Program-made: the position numbers and the translations under genes
The notes under the pieces: generated by a model
What the model saw: only the letters and a program-made list of their open reading frames with translations
The model's database searches: none
What the model was told of the DNA's origin: nothing
Source of the DNA: Nothophaeocryptopus gaeumannii
Taxonomy: Eukaryota; Ascomycota; Dothideomycetes; Mycosphaerellales; Mycosphaerellaceae
Direction of reading: 5' to 3'
DNA length: 64,000 nt
Assembly: GCA_031771865.1 (NCBI GenBank)
Contig: JASISA010000010.1
Location: forward strand, 620,001 to 684,000
In this document: piece by piece, positions 23,166-33,494 of the stretch
Layout of the letters: each line of letters starts with the position of its first letter
Numbering within the stretch: the first letter of the stretch is position 1

Positions 23166-23546
23166 TCGTCTTTCCTCTGACGGTGCTTGTTCAATTCTTG
23201 GACTACAGGACAGCTGCACAACGATTTTCTCAGCATGGCGCTGGTATGGTTTGGGTTATTGATGCTGCAAGGAATAAAGATACCTTCTACCTGTCACTGA
23301 TCTCTCATATCTTTCCTCGGACCTGCACCTGCACCACTAACAGACCCTCCCTACGCGATGAGCAGACGCGAGCATGTGAAGGGATCGTCGCTGCATCACG
23401 GCAGGAGCGACGACCCGGCCCCTCCCGAGCTCGGACCGAAGCCAAGACCCTCCAGGACATGGGTTCCTGCACATGGTCAGCACTCTCGCCATCTGCTCTC
23501 TGCGGGACCACACCCTCATCTAAACTACCATGGCTCCGCGTGACTG
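23166..23546. other. Short intergenic region
   Basis: 3' side of the coiled-coil gene and upstream region of the next plus-strand gene. Nothing recognisable. Confidence 0.5.
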
Positions 23547-24971
23547 ATGATGGGCGGTGGCAGCTTAAGACAGTGCAGCCATAGCGCCTCCAAACGAGGC
23601 CGATCAGGTGCGTACAGCTTTCCGCATCTCTCCTCACACTCCCACATGTCCACCCGCGCTATGGAGGGCAGATTTCTCAGCACGGAAAAATGTCAACATA
23701 CTTCCCTTTCATACTTTTCGTCAGCTATGAGTTTGCAGCGCCGAGTGCGTCTTCCTGCGTTGCTGGGGCATCGTTTCCTCTCCTCAGTTCTGAGGATTCT
23801 GGAGAGCTTTATTCATGTGGTGAAACATGGCTACGGTGTGGCTGGTGATGATGCATCGCTCGCCGAAGAAGGGCTGCTTAGAGGGAGCTGTCGTCACGAT
23901 GCTTACGATACGTTTGATGAGGCATATCAACAACAGACAAACCTGGACACCATGGAGAAGAATTCCGCTGGAACGGGCTATCGGGATCAAAAATATGTCA
24001 CGAATCTCGAGAACAATGATGGCCGAACTATATGGCCATCGCCTTATCCTCCGACATCGCAAGGCTATCACGAGGCTCTCGCGTTTCTCGGGACGAAGCA
24101 GCAACAGGCACAACAGCCGGCCTCCCAACGCAATCAAGGCTTGAAGTTTCGATCGGACTTCCAGGAATGCTTCAAGGAATTTCCGCTGGAAAACGTCTTC
24201 TGGAAGCATCTTGAGGCGTACAACGATGTGCTGTATGATGCGTTTGCGACAGGTCTACTGGATGAAATTGAGGACGATGAGCCGAAGAAGCCTGCTTTGA
24301 TCATGCCGGAAGCTCAAGATCAACAGCCTTATTCGCCGATCAAACATCGGTGTGATGCGCTGCAGAATGATCTTGGGACCTTTGTCTCTCCTATAGAAAT
24401 CACCAGCAATGGTGTCGCTGAGCTGGATGCTACACAGACCAACATCGCGTCCCGGGAGCCAGACAGTGCTATCGTCTTGGAGGAGACAATCAAAGTGGTA
24501 GACGTGTCTCCGCGGGCAACGACTGTTCGCCGTTCGGCATCAGAACGCCTGAAAAGGCGTGTGAACTCCATGCGCGTCAGGTCTCGTCCAAGACCATCAT
24601 CATTCCAAGATTCGCAGCCGACGTTAAGTCTTGAGCGTCTTAGCTCAAGCCGAAGAGACAGACGGAAGACCATCAGCGGAGGTGATGATGAATCTATTCA
24701 GACGACTTCTTCGAGCTGGAAAATACAGGCGACAGGAAATGGGCTGTTGTGGTCTCGTGGTGCCTTGAATGCCTCGAAAGCGATCACGCATCAAAACATG
24801 TATGGGACGTTTTCCAGAAATCTGTCCACGGAACAGACCTCAAACACAACTCGAGAACCGCACGAACAAACAGCAAGATATACTGTTAATAGTGACAGTG
24901 AAGATTCAACTCAGTCCGAAAGACTCTTGCTCGATCGGTGCTCGGTTTCTGTCGCCAGGCATAGTCAGTAA
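23547..24971 (+). CDS. Hypothetical protein, lineage-specific
   Basis: An uninterrupted frame of 474 codons from the ATG at 23547, with no family I recognise. A later ATG at 23730 (MSLQRRVRLPALLGHRFLS) is an equally likely start and would begin with a moderately hydrophobic helix. The middle contains FRSDFQECFKEFPLENVFWKHLEAYNDVLYDAF, which looks like an ordered helical segment. The C-terminal half is Ser/Arg-rich and presumably disordered (RRSASERLKRRVNSMRVRSR). The frame length and codon pattern support coding. Confidence 0.6.
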   Translation: MMGGGSLRQCSHSASKRGRSGAYSFPHLSSHSHMSTRAMEGRFLSTEKCQHTSLSYFSSAMSLQRRVRLPALLGHRFLSSVLRILESFIHVVKHGYGVAGDDASLAEEGLLRGSCRHDAYDTFDEAYQQQTNLDTMEKNSAGTGYRDQKYVTNLENNDGRTIWPSPYPPTSQGYHEALAFLGTKQQQAQQPASQRNQGLKFRSDFQECFKEFPLENVFWKHLEAYNDVLYDAFATGLLDEIEDDEPKKPALIMPEAQDQQPYSPIKHRCDALQNDLGTFVSPIEITSNGVAELDATQTNIASREPDSAIVLEETIKVVDVSPRATTVRRSASERLKRRVNSMRVRSRPRPSSFQDSQPTLSLERLSSSRRDRRKTISGGDDESIQTTSSSWKIQATGNGLLWSRGALNASKAITHQNMYGTFSRNLSTEQTSNTTREPHEQTARYTVNSDSEDSTQSERLLLDRCSVSVARHSQ

Positions 24972-25289
24972 GCGGCGTCCTGAAGAGCTACACAGATTGC
25001 CGATTCTGGCAAGGCTCCTGGCTTCAACAGCAGCCGAACTGCTTATGCTATCAATGCAAATGAACGGGAAACAGCTGATGTTCTGCTTTGCATTGCATGA
25101 ATGCTTCCATGAGGAGACATCCACCTACCCCGCACCGAGGACGTGGAGCCGCAGACCAACCTTTGGGGGCCGTTATTCTCCCGTTTCCATCGCCTGGCCG
25201 GAGTACGATATCACAAAAGTGCCATGTTACTTGGGACATCCAGCGAACGCCAGAGACAGCCTTTTGCTGTGGTCTGTTCAGACCTCACA
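24972..25289. other. Intergenic upstream of nitrilase
   Basis: About 0.32 kb between two plus-strand genes; the presumed nitrilase promoter. No repeats or other genes seen. Confidence 0.5.
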
Positions 25290-26684
25290 ATGGCTTCATG
25301 GCTCCCAAAAGTTAGAGTCGCCGGTATGCCAACACTATCTCTCAATCATATCCACTCAATACTAACCATCCCCCAGCCTGCAACGTTGCCCCCGTCTTCC
25401 TCAACACTCACAAGACCATACAGAAAACCATCAGCTTAATCCAAGAGGCCTCCCGAAACCGCGCAGATCTCGTCGTCTTCCCAGAGACCTACATCCCAGC
25501 CTTCCCTCTCTGGTCAGCCCTCTCAGCACCCATCGACAACCATGCATTCTTCTCCCTTTTAGCCCAAGAATCCCTCCTCATCAACGGAAAAGAAATCCGC
25601 ACACTTCGACAAGCTTGTGCACACTCCCGAATCTTCGCACACATCGGAATCAATGAACGCTCCCCCTCATCCCTCGGCTACTTATGGAACGCATCAATCC
25701 TCATCTCGGACGAGGGCAAGATCTTAAACCATCATAGAAAGCTGGTACCTACGTTTTTTGAAAAATTGACCTGGGCGCCAGGTGATGGGGCAGGGTTGAA
25801 AGTGGTCGATACAGGGAGGTGTGGGAGGGTGGGAGGATTGATATGTGGGGAGAATACGAATCCTTTGGCGAGGTGGACATTGATGGCGCAGGGGGAACAG
25901 GTGCATGTTAGTACGTGGCCTGCAGTTTGGCCGACGAGACGGGTTACTGGTAAGTTATGATAGGAGGAAAGGGGAGTGGAAATGGGGAGGTTGCTGATGA
26001 CGTGTTGTTCGACAGGTGGAGGCAAGCAGTATGACAACGTGAATGCGAACAAAGTGAGGAGTGCGGCGCACTGTTTTGAGGCGAAATGTTTTGGGGTTCT
26101 GTGCTCAGGGTATATGGATGGGGAGATGAGAGGTGAGTGAGACGATACACGTACCTTGTTGAAGCTAACATTCTCATGTAGACGCCATGGTCAGACACTC
26201 GCCATCAGCAGCAGAGACATTAGACTCTCTCAAGCAGGGCGCTTCCCTCTTCCTCGATCCGACGGGAGCACAGATTGGTGATCAAGTGCAGGGCGAGGAA
26301 GGCATAGCCTACGCGGATCTAGATCTGAAGGAGTGTGTGGAGCCGAAGCAGTTTCATGACGTTGTGGGTGGATATCAGCGATACGATGTGTTTGATTTGA
26401 AAGTCACGAGGGAAAGGTTAGGGCCGGAGAATGCTTTTAGAGATGTTGAAGGAGGCGTAGTGGAAGGGAGCGACGGGGTATCGGCGTCTGCGCGAGCAGT
26501 AGAGTCTTCAAAAGCACCCAAAGAAGGTGGAAGGACTAGACCGGTGAGCGATGAGGTTGCTGTTGCTGTTGCTGATGCTGATGCTGATGAGGATCTGGCT
26601 GAGAGTCCTGGCAACATGCTTCGAACGAGACCTGATGTGGCACATAACGTCGCTCAAGGAGTCGGTGGTCTACGAATGACCTAG
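25290..26684 (+). CDS. Nitrilase-family carbon-nitrogen hydrolase
   Basis: A 408-residue nitrilase, join(25290..25323, 25377..25949, 26016..26132, 26182..26684), with introns of 50-66 nt (the first has CTAAC and CCCCAG). The Glu-Lys-Cys triad is visible: E48 in VVFPETY, K133 in HRKLVPTFFEK and C168 in GGLICGENTNPLARW. GEQVHVSTWPA and a later segment (NANKVRSAAHCFEAKCFG) are typical of the nitrilase branch that hydrolyses aliphatic or arylaliphatic nitriles to acids and ammonia. The cysteine is followed by GEN rather than the CWEN/CWEH of classic plant nitrilases and cyanide hydratases. After the catalytic core comes an unusual C-terminal extension of about 90 residues with an Ala/Val/Asp repeat (AVAVADADADED) encoded by a trinucleotide-like repeat. 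Probably cytosolic; the natural substrate is unknown. Confidence 0.92.
26556..26592 (+). repeat. Coding microsatellite in nitrilase tail
   Basis: Imperfect GTTGCT/GATGCT hexamer run within the last exon, producing the AVAVADADADED tract. Length variation here would change only the disordered tail. Confidence 0.8.
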
Positions 26685-26895
26685 TCGTTATGTGATAGGA
26701 AACGACTTCAAGCCTTTCCCAAAATCGTCAACACCGACAAAAATTTCTCAGCGAAGAGCCGCACACACTCCATATCGCAACAAGACATTTTACATTATCC
26801 ACGGCTACATTTGCCAGTCTCACCAGTATCCCACTAATCCACCACTCCGCCCAGTTCTTGTCCACAATCTCTTCCGCCTTATCAAATCCGCACAC

Positions 26896-27221
26896 CTACT
26901 GAGTACAGCTACACTGAACCCCTCCACTGTTATCCCCACAAAGCGGACTCGCGCAATCCGAATGACCCTGGAGACATTTTCCTTTTGTACTTGCGCTGCA
27001 TAGGCCCGCCAGTATATTCTGAAGGAAGCCAATATCAGCACTGGTCTCACGCTCGTCCTACTCTGGCTTATGAGACTTACCGCTTTTATATAGGTGTCGT
27101 GTTCTGCTGCGGCTACAGCTTCGGCTGCGGCTACAGCTTCGGCGTCGTTCACGGCTGGAAAGGCGAGTGTGAAGACGAGGAAGGTGGAGGACAGGAAGAG
27201 GATGGGGCGGAGGAGATGCAT
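26896..27221 (-). CDS. Small secreted cysteine-rich protein (effector-like)
   Basis: complement(join(26896..27018, 27081..27221)) gives an 87-residue protein. Exon 1 starts with a strong signal peptide (MHLLRPILFLSSTFLVFTL-AFPA) and continues with an AEAVAA duplication. A 62-nt intron (GTAAGT...CTGAT...TTCAG) joins IKA in phase 0 to NILAGLCSASTKGKC. The mature C-terminus has six cysteines spaced C-x7-C-x6-C-x4-C-x8-C-x-C and ends CSCTQ before TAG. Unspliced, exon 1 runs into an unrelated tail without this cysteine pattern, so the gene is easily missed. Size, secretion signal and even cysteine number fit fungal effectors or antimicrobial-type peptides, with three disulfides expected. No specific family is recognised and no activity is implied. 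It is convergent with the nitrilase gene. Confidence 0.7.
27111..27146. repeat. 18-bp direct duplication inside the secreted-peptide gene
   Basis: Two adjacent near-identical 18-bp units (plus strand CTGCGGCTACAGCTTCGG-like) encode the doubled AEAVAA just after the signal peptide. A recent tandem duplication within the propeptide-like region. Confidence 0.75.
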
Positions 27222-27682
27222 TCTTGTTTGATTGGCACCGCGTTTGCCTGGCTTTGCGATACTGGGTTATGTCGAAGAGTTCGGTAGACCGGATCGAGAG
27301 CAAGCGAAGGTGTGTTGTTGTTTTCTTTCGCAATGGACTCCGGACGAGTGAATGTGTTTGATTTGGGGCCGGTATAGCGGAGGCCCGACGTTGTTTTCGA
27401 GGAGGTGAGGTGGAGTCCTCCCAACTGCCAGAGACACCTCCTGATCTGTCACAGGGAAGTTCCATTCTTGTCAGAAGTAAGCTTTCGCATTTCGTGGCTT
27501 TTGGGGGGATACCCTGTGAGGTTCGTATTCAGACCAGGTAGAATGAACGATAGAGTTGATGAAGCCTGCAAGGATGTTCGCGACTCGAGGCGTCTCACCT
27601 TGGCGTATACGTCAAAAATGTTGGACGTGAGGATATCTCACTGTGCATCTATGCAGCTATACGTACATCTTGTGAACAACAG
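27222..27682. other. Intergenic upstream of the secreted-peptide gene
   Basis: About 0.46 kb between the secreted-peptide start and the GH76 stop codon. Nothing else is recognised. Confidence 0.5.
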
Positions 27683-29404
27683 CTAGTGCCCTTTGCCTTG
27701 CCATAACGTCAAGTCAGTGGCAAACTTCAACACAGACAGTCCTTGAGCCTGCGTCTCGACCGTCCGGTTGTCAGGTTTTCTCAGCTCGTGGCTCTTGAAT
27801 CCGTTGAATGACCCATGGCAGTCACTACGCCCATCGCATTTCCAGGGCGATTGGCTCAGCAATTGCGGCTCGTTCCAGACATCGCTGCTTCCCAAAGGCT
27901 TCGGTATCGAATAGCCGGGCCAAGGTCCCTGAGTCTTGTTGTAATATGGCGCTCCCCACCACTCGCCCATGACCTGTGTATCGTCGCGCGTATTTAGAGC
28001 CGCATGTGCATTGTGCTGGACCCAAGCAGAATAGCCTTGGCATTTGGAATAATGACCGTTGGCCAGATCTGACGAAGCGAGTTTCGAGACGCCTTCAACA
28101 AGCGGCTTGGTCGTTGGCAGAGGTTCGCAAAAGATGTCGAGGTGTTCGAAGTATGCTCCCTTAAAGATCAGGTCATCTTGAGAGCAGTTGGCGGGAGCAT
28201 CACAGTAGTCTTCCATGATGCCATTTCGACCAAGGCCCGCCCATTTTCCGGCATCGCTGTACCCTCGCGCATTCCAACCGGTGGCGTTGATAACGGTGTC
28301 TATGAATCCGTAGCCATCTTCAAGATACGACGTTTCGCCAGTTGCCTCCCATAGAAGGCGGAGGCCGGATAGGAGAACTCCTTGATTGTATGTATACACC
28401 ATCTCGTTTCTCTGATCGCAAGCAGTCTGGCCTTCGGAGACGTGAAAGCCATCCACGACCAGGCCTTGTGCATTCGTAAAATTCTGGGCCTTGAACCACG
28501 CCCATTCCTCCTCCGCATTCCCCAGTAGTAGTGGATCATGGGCAGACAGGGGAAGAAGCGGAGGAAGCGTTTTATTTGTCTGCGCAGTGAAGTTTGGATG
28601 GGGGTACGGATCTGTGTTGTTGTCTCCTGGCCACCAAAAATACATAGCCATGGAGCTTGACAGGAAAAGCTCGTTAGTGATGGCATTCTTGTACTCCGCT
28701 AGGGCCGGGTTCCAAGTAATGCCTCCTCCGCAATTGGTGGTGTTGAACTCGTTCTGGACGATGTTGTAGAAGATGTGTGCTCGGTGGGCGTAGTTGGCAA
28801 TATCATCTTTCCCGAGATTTGCGTTCGTATATGCATTATACTCTCTCAAGAATTTGATCGCCTCGATCCACTCCAGCACCACCCATTGAGCGTCATCATA
28901 TGCTGCTTGAAATATCTGAATGGTGTCTTCGTTTTCATAGTAGGCTTCAATCTGAGAGTAGTACTTCTGAATGTCGCCTTGAATTGCAGAGACCGATGTT
29001 TGTGCTCCAGGTATGGTGCCATTATATGTCTCCAACCCATTTGTGAATGTCCTCTGAGTAGATGCCATGATAGTGTCCTGAAGTGCTCCAACCCATTGAA
29101 GCGTTGTAGGCCAGTACGATCCGTTCCAGAAGGTGTCTTGCATCACACACAATGCATCTTGTGTCTGTTCAAACCAGTACCCGGCCTGCGTATTCGGGCC
29201 AGGCCATTGCCATTGTGAATAATCCCCACCTCCATACCCGTTCCAGTACTGTTGAGCCTGCGTTGATGATACGCCCAGCAATGCAGCGCCGAGATACCAA
29301 GACTTGAACATTGTGAGTAGCGACAGACAACCGACGAAGAGAAGGAGAGTTTCAAGCGTCGCCCAACCGCATTGCTGGCGAGCTCGGCGTGGTAATGGAT
29401 CCAT
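27683..29404 (-). CDS. GH76 family alpha-1,6-mannanase (DCW1/DFG5-like)
   Basis: A single exon of 573 residues from the first ATG. A second ATG at 29311 starts a textbook signal peptide (MFKSWYLGAALLGVSSTQA) and is the likelier start, giving 542 residues. The catalytic Asp-Asp pair is in YDDAQWVVLEWIEAI. Other family landmarks are AHIFYNIV, CGGGITWNP, NELFLSSSMAMYF, NEMVYTYNQGVLLSGL and ILMED-like IMEDYCD. About a dozen NxS/T sites fit an extracellular glycoprotein. GH76 enzymes in fungi cleave alpha-1,6-mannan or link GPI-anchored proteins to the cell wall. I see no C-terminal hydrophobic GPI signal, so this is more likely a secreted or wall-associated hydrolase than a GPI-anchored DFG5-type transglycosidase. 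Confidence 0.93.
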   Translation of the reverse strand: MDPLPRRARQQCGWATLETLLLFVGCLSLLTMFKSWYLGAALLGVSSTQAQQYWNGYGGGDYSQWQWPGPNTQAGYWFEQTQDALCVMQDTFWNGSYWPTTLQWVGALQDTIMASTQRTFTNGLETYNGTIPGAQTSVSAIQGDIQKYYSQIEAYYENEDTIQIFQAAYDDAQWVVLEWIEAIKFLREYNAYTNANLGKDDIANYAHRAHIFYNIVQNEFNTTNCGGGITWNPALAEYKNAITNELFLSSSMAMYFWWPGDNNTDPYPHPNFTAQTNKTLPPLLPLSAHDPLLLGNAEEEWAWFKAQNFTNAQGLVVDGFHVSEGQTACDQRNEMVYTYNQGVLLSGLRLLWEATGETSYLEDGYGFIDTVINATGWNARGYSDAGKWAGLGRNGIMEDYCDAPANCSQDDLIFKGAYFEHLDIFCEPLPTTKPLVEGVSKLASSDLANGHYSKCQGYSAWVQHNAHAALNTRDDTQVMGEWWGAPYYNKTQGPWPGYSIPKPLGSSDVWNEPQLLSQSPWKCDGRSDCHGSFNGFKSHELRKPDNRTVETQAQGLSVLKFATDLTLWQGKGH

Positions 29405-30030
29405 TCTGCGTCAAATCTCATAGGAATCGGGCAAACCCAAAGCTTTCTCTACGAGGTTAGCCGTAACCTCATGCAGGTACGGGCGGGTGTAAGACTGCGC
29501 ACCCCTGCGAATGCGAGTGGTCCTGAATTAGCAACGTCAGACGCTCAAATATGTTCCGAGATTCCTAACTAGTGATGTTTTGCATGAGTAGAGGACTGAA
29601 AAGAAGAGATACTGTAGGAGAGCAAACGTGTTGCGTGGGTGATCATGCACGACATACTCGCGGGGGGCCATGAGATCGACGGCGGAGGTGGAGACGTCGG
29701 AACGGGGTTGGGGAGGAGAGAGCCTCGTCTTTGGCACTTCCGATGTTGACATGGGTGAGCAATGCGTGGCGTTTTCAAGGTAACATCAATGTCTCCTACT
29801 GATGGCCATCATTCGGTATTGGGCGGTCATGGTACAAAATTCAGAAGTCCTCTGCGATAAAGAAGAGATGAGGTCAAAGCCGAGTGAATGCCCCGCGTGC
29901 TGCCTCAGCAACCAAAATTGGCGCCGACGACGCGATGCCCGCGTCATGACACCCACCCTTTCCTCTTTCCCAAACGTCTCCTCTGTGCTCGAGGCATAGC
30001 AGCTTTTAGGCTGGCCATTTCCCAACTATC
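29405..30030. other. Divergent intergenic region GH76 / BRCT gene
   Basis: About 0.63 kb between divergently transcribed genes; the promoters of both are expected here. No gene or repeat is recognised. Confidence 0.55.
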
Positions 30031-31029
30031 ATGCCATACCAAGCTCCCACCGCTGCCAAACCCTCCAAGTCCATCTTCGACCCCTTCAACAGCAGCGCCA
30101 CCGGCCATCAACGCGCCGATAACCGCCTCAGCGGCAGCACATCATGGCGCCAAAGCCGTAACCTCAAACTAGGCGCGCAATTCAAGAGTGGTGCTGGAGG
30201 CGGGAAGAGAGTCAATGATACTGTTGGTGCGGGCTCGTTGGACTTTGGACAGGATGGGAGGACGGAAAACGGAGGATGGGAGAGAGGAGCGAAGGGATTG
30301 AGAACGGGTGGACAGATGAGTCTTTGGGAGAGTTTAAAGGTGTCGAAAGATGAGAGTGATAAGGGCACCAAGAAAGAAGACGAGGGGAGTGAGAGGTCGA
30401 CTAGGCGCGTCAAGACCGAAGAAGATATCAAGAAGCCTACATCTACATCTGTGGTCAATCCATACACCCCGTTCAGACACAAGGATGGAAGTGTTAGGGA
30501 GAGCAGCTGGCCTTCCTCTCACGCCCACGAGACTTCGCCTTCCGACCTTCTCGAACCGATCGATCCTATCAGCACACCTCAGGCCTTCTTCGACAACCCT
30601 ACCGTCAAAGAGGAGCAAGACGAGCGAAAAGAAGACAGCATCGAAGCCGGACCTCCCCAGATCCTCCAGAACTGCACAATTTACATCAATGGCTCCACCC
30701 TCCCTACAATCTCCGACCACAAGCTCAAGCACATGATCAGCACACATGGCGGAAACACGTCAATAGCATTGGGTCGGCGAACGGTTACGCATGTCATTCT
30801 CGGCAAGACGAACGCCAATGGAGGATGCGGAGGCGGACTGGCAGGCACTAAAATCCAGAAGGAGATAGCGAGCTTGAGAGGAAAACAAGTCAAGTTCGTG
30901 ACTGCGGACTGGGTGGTTGAGAGTGTGAAGGCGGGCAAGAGACTACCCGAGAGTAGATTCGAGGCGATGAAGTTGGCGCCGAAGGGAGTTGCGAATATCA
31001 GTTTCATGTTTAAGGCGAAGGGGAAGTAG
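30031..31029 (+). CDS. Single-BRCT-domain protein (Rev1-BRCT-like)
   Basis: A single exon, 332 residues. Residues 1 to about 210 are polar and presumably disordered, with Lys/Glu/Ser-rich runs. A BRCT domain occupies about residues 215-315: a first strand and helix NCTIYINGSTLPTISDHKL, the Gly-Gly turn STHGGN, RTVTHVILG, then the conserved tryptophan in FVTADWVVESVKAGKRLPE. The NCTIYINGSTLP opening resembles the BRCT of the translesion polymerase Rev1, but no polymerase domain follows and the protein ends shortly after the BRCT. A phosphopeptide- or DNA-binding role in the DNA damage response is likely from the fold alone. The start has a purine-rich upstream context. Confidence 0.85.
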   Translation: MPYQAPTAAKPSKSIFDPFNSSATGHQRADNRLSGSTSWRQSRNLKLGAQFKSGAGGGKRVNDTVGAGSLDFGQDGRTENGGWERGAKGLRTGGQMSLWESLKVSKDESDKGTKKEDEGSERSTRRVKTEEDIKKPTSTSVVNPYTPFRHKDGSVRESSWPSSHAHETSPSDLLEPIDPISTPQAFFDNPTVKEEQDERKEDSIEAGPPQILQNCTIYINGSTLPTISDHKLKHMISTHGGNTSIALGRRTVTHVILGKTNANGGCGGGLAGTKIQKEIASLRGKQVKFVTADWVVESVKAGKRLPESRFEAMKLAPKGVANISFMFKAKGK

Positions 31030-31222
31030 CTGAGGAAGGAGAGGAAAAAGAGGAGAAGAGATGATGAAACGAAGTACACGAACATTCTGAGATACCCGGC
31101 GAATTGTTGAATCGCCACGCATATATGAGAGGGATGAACAGACGGCTTTATCAATCCAAACAGCATTGCCTTTCCAGCAGCTAAACTTTTACATCTCCCA
31201 TTCCCTTGAATCTCATCCCCTC

Positions 31223-32714
31223 TCACACCCCATTACTCACGTCCAACTTCCTATGCTTATAACTCTTCCCCCCAATCCCACCATAACTCCCCGCCACTTG
31301 CCCCTGCCCACTAATCCTATACTCATATATCATCAATCCCTCCAACCCCACCGGTCCCCTAGCATGCACCTTATTCGTCGAAATCCCAACCTCCGTCCCA
31401 AACCCAAACCTCATCCCATCCGAGAATCTCGTACTAGCATTCCAGAATTTGCACGCGGCATCGACGCCGTTGCAGAAACGATCTGCGATGGGTTTGGAGG
31501 ATGTGAGGATGGCGTCGGTGTGGTGCGAGCCGTGGGTATTTATGTGGGAGATTGCGGTGTTTACTGGGTTTGGGGAGGAAGGGATTGTGCGAATCGCGAG
31601 GATGAGGTCGAGGAATTCGGTATCGTAGTCGGACTCTTTGGAGGATTGGAGGAGGGAGGCGGAGTCTTTGGCTAGGACGGTTGAGAGAGTAGCTTTGGAC
31701 TTCTCGTCGCATTTGAGCGTTACGCCTTTGGCGATGAGAGCTGCTGCGACTTGCGGGAGGACTGTCGTGAGTGCGTCTTCGTGCACGAGCAGGGTTTCCA
31801 GGGCGTTGCAGGCAGCGGGATAGTCGCATTTGGAGTCTACAACTACATCGACGGCCATTTGGGGGTCGGCATCGGAGTGGATGTAGAGACTACAGAGGCC
31901 GTCTGCGTGGCCTAGGACGGGCATGTGGGCTTTCTTTTGGCAGTAGCTGACTAGGTCGTTGGAGCCTCGGGGGATGACCAAGTCGATGTGTTGGCTGAGT
32001 TCGAGAAGGGAGTCGATTGCGTCTCGGGTTGCGACGAGTTGGATGGAGTCATTGGGGACTTCGGTGGGCTCTAGTGCTTTGCCGATGACGGAGGCGATGA
32101 TCTTGAAAGATTCCGTGGATTCTTTGCCGCCTTTGAGAATTGCTGCGTTTGAAGACTTGATCGCGAGCGAGGCAATGTTTGCAATAACTTCGGGGCGTGC
32201 TTCGAAGATAATCAGGAGCACGCCTATGGGACATGTCTGGCGATGAAGTATGAGGCCGTCGTCCAGCTCGGTCCGTAAGTCCACCCTGCCGACTGGGAAA
32301 GTCAGCGGGCGGTGTTATGAGAAAGAGTCGAATTTGACAGATGAAGATGACATCGAACGTGTCTGTCGGTTTGGAGAGAGAGAGAGCGCGTGAAATGGGA
32401 ACAAATGACCTACCTGGGTCTGGCAATGCTCGTACATCTCGAATGCCTTGCAGCATGTCGTCAAACTTGCCCTTTCTCCCCAAGTCCAGTCGCTTAAAGA
32501 TGCTAGGATTCAACTCTCCATTTGTGGTCGCATGCTTTGCCTTCTCCAGGTCGATTGCATTTGCTGCCAGAATGTGATCCTTTGCAGCAGCCAAGGCATC
32601 GTGTATGGCATCAAGGGCATGATTTCGCGCATCTTCTGAGAGTACGGCAAGCGTCCTTGACGAGATCTTCGCGGCTCGAGCAGCATCTTCTGGGAGCGCG
32701 TTGGTGAGAGACAT
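31223..32714 (-). CDS. PRO2: Gamma-glutamyl phosphate reductase
   Basis: 456 residues, complement(join(31223..32292, 32414..32714)). The enzyme reduces gamma-glutamyl phosphate with NADPH to glutamate semialdehyde, the second step of proline synthesis (ProA/PRO2). Visible family motifs are CPIGVLLIIFEARPEV, AAILKGGKE, the catalytic-cysteine segment KCDYPAACNALETLLVHED, and the C-terminal TNKVHARGPVGLEGL. The 121-nt intron needs the inner acceptor (TTTCCCAG) so that PDPVGRVDLRTELDDG reads through; the next AG would break the frame. The intron contains a CT microsatellite. The start at 32714 follows a short upstream open stretch with its own ATG (MYTSTN), so a start six codons earlier is also possible. 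Cytosolic housekeeping enzyme. Confidence 0.96.
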
Positions 32715-33494
32715 GTTCGTACTTGTATACAAGAGGTCGGCGGACTGCAGGGAACACGCCTTTGACTCACGTGAAGCATGAAATGTGTGAAGTCAAAGTA
32801 AAGTGGGTCGGTGAGTCTTGAGCTCGGGAGATGGGTCTGAGACCGCGAGACAGGCTCCTCATCTCCGCTGCTCTCACCCTTCCATTCCATTCCAGCCTCT
32901 CCACGCCTTTCCCATCAACACAACACATCGACCACCTCATTGAGCCGCCGGTGATCAACTGGCCACCACCTGTACAATGACGCTACCGCGACTACATTTC
33001 TCCATATGTCTCACACGGCATCCCACCCAACTAAGCGCTGTGCAGCAGCCTTGGCGCGTCGTGCGCTTCCTGAAACTAGAACTACGCCTCACAGCCAATC
33101 ATGCCTCCGAACATCAAAGACGTCGAAACACCACGAGGCTACGCACCTGAATGCCTCGAATAAAGCGATAGTACATTGTCGACCTATTCTCTCTTTGACC
33201 AGGTTCTAAATATGGCTAATTCGCGCTTTAAGACAAAGAATCCCGACAATAAGACAGTGTGTCTTTGTGGCGGATCGGCTTTCCCATTCACCCAGTATCA
33301 AGTACCTGGCCACCTGGTCGTCACCGTTTCTCCTTCACTAGTTCTTGCTTTACACAAAACATCTGTTTCGGAAAGCTTGGTCATTCTCCTAATTGACTTT
33401 TCTCATAATCTTCCTTCTTGCAGGCAAGAAAACCGAACTTTATCATCTTTCCTGAGGTACAGCCGCAAACCACACAGTTCCAACAGACACGAAG
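32715..33494. other. Divergent intergenic region PRO2 / SUR7-family gene
   Basis: About 0.78 kb holding the promoters of two divergent genes. The segment just before 33495 contains short pyrimidine-rich runs and an intron-like TTCTTGCAG at about 33415-33423, which may be a 5' untranslated intron of the SUR7-family gene. Confidence 0.5.
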
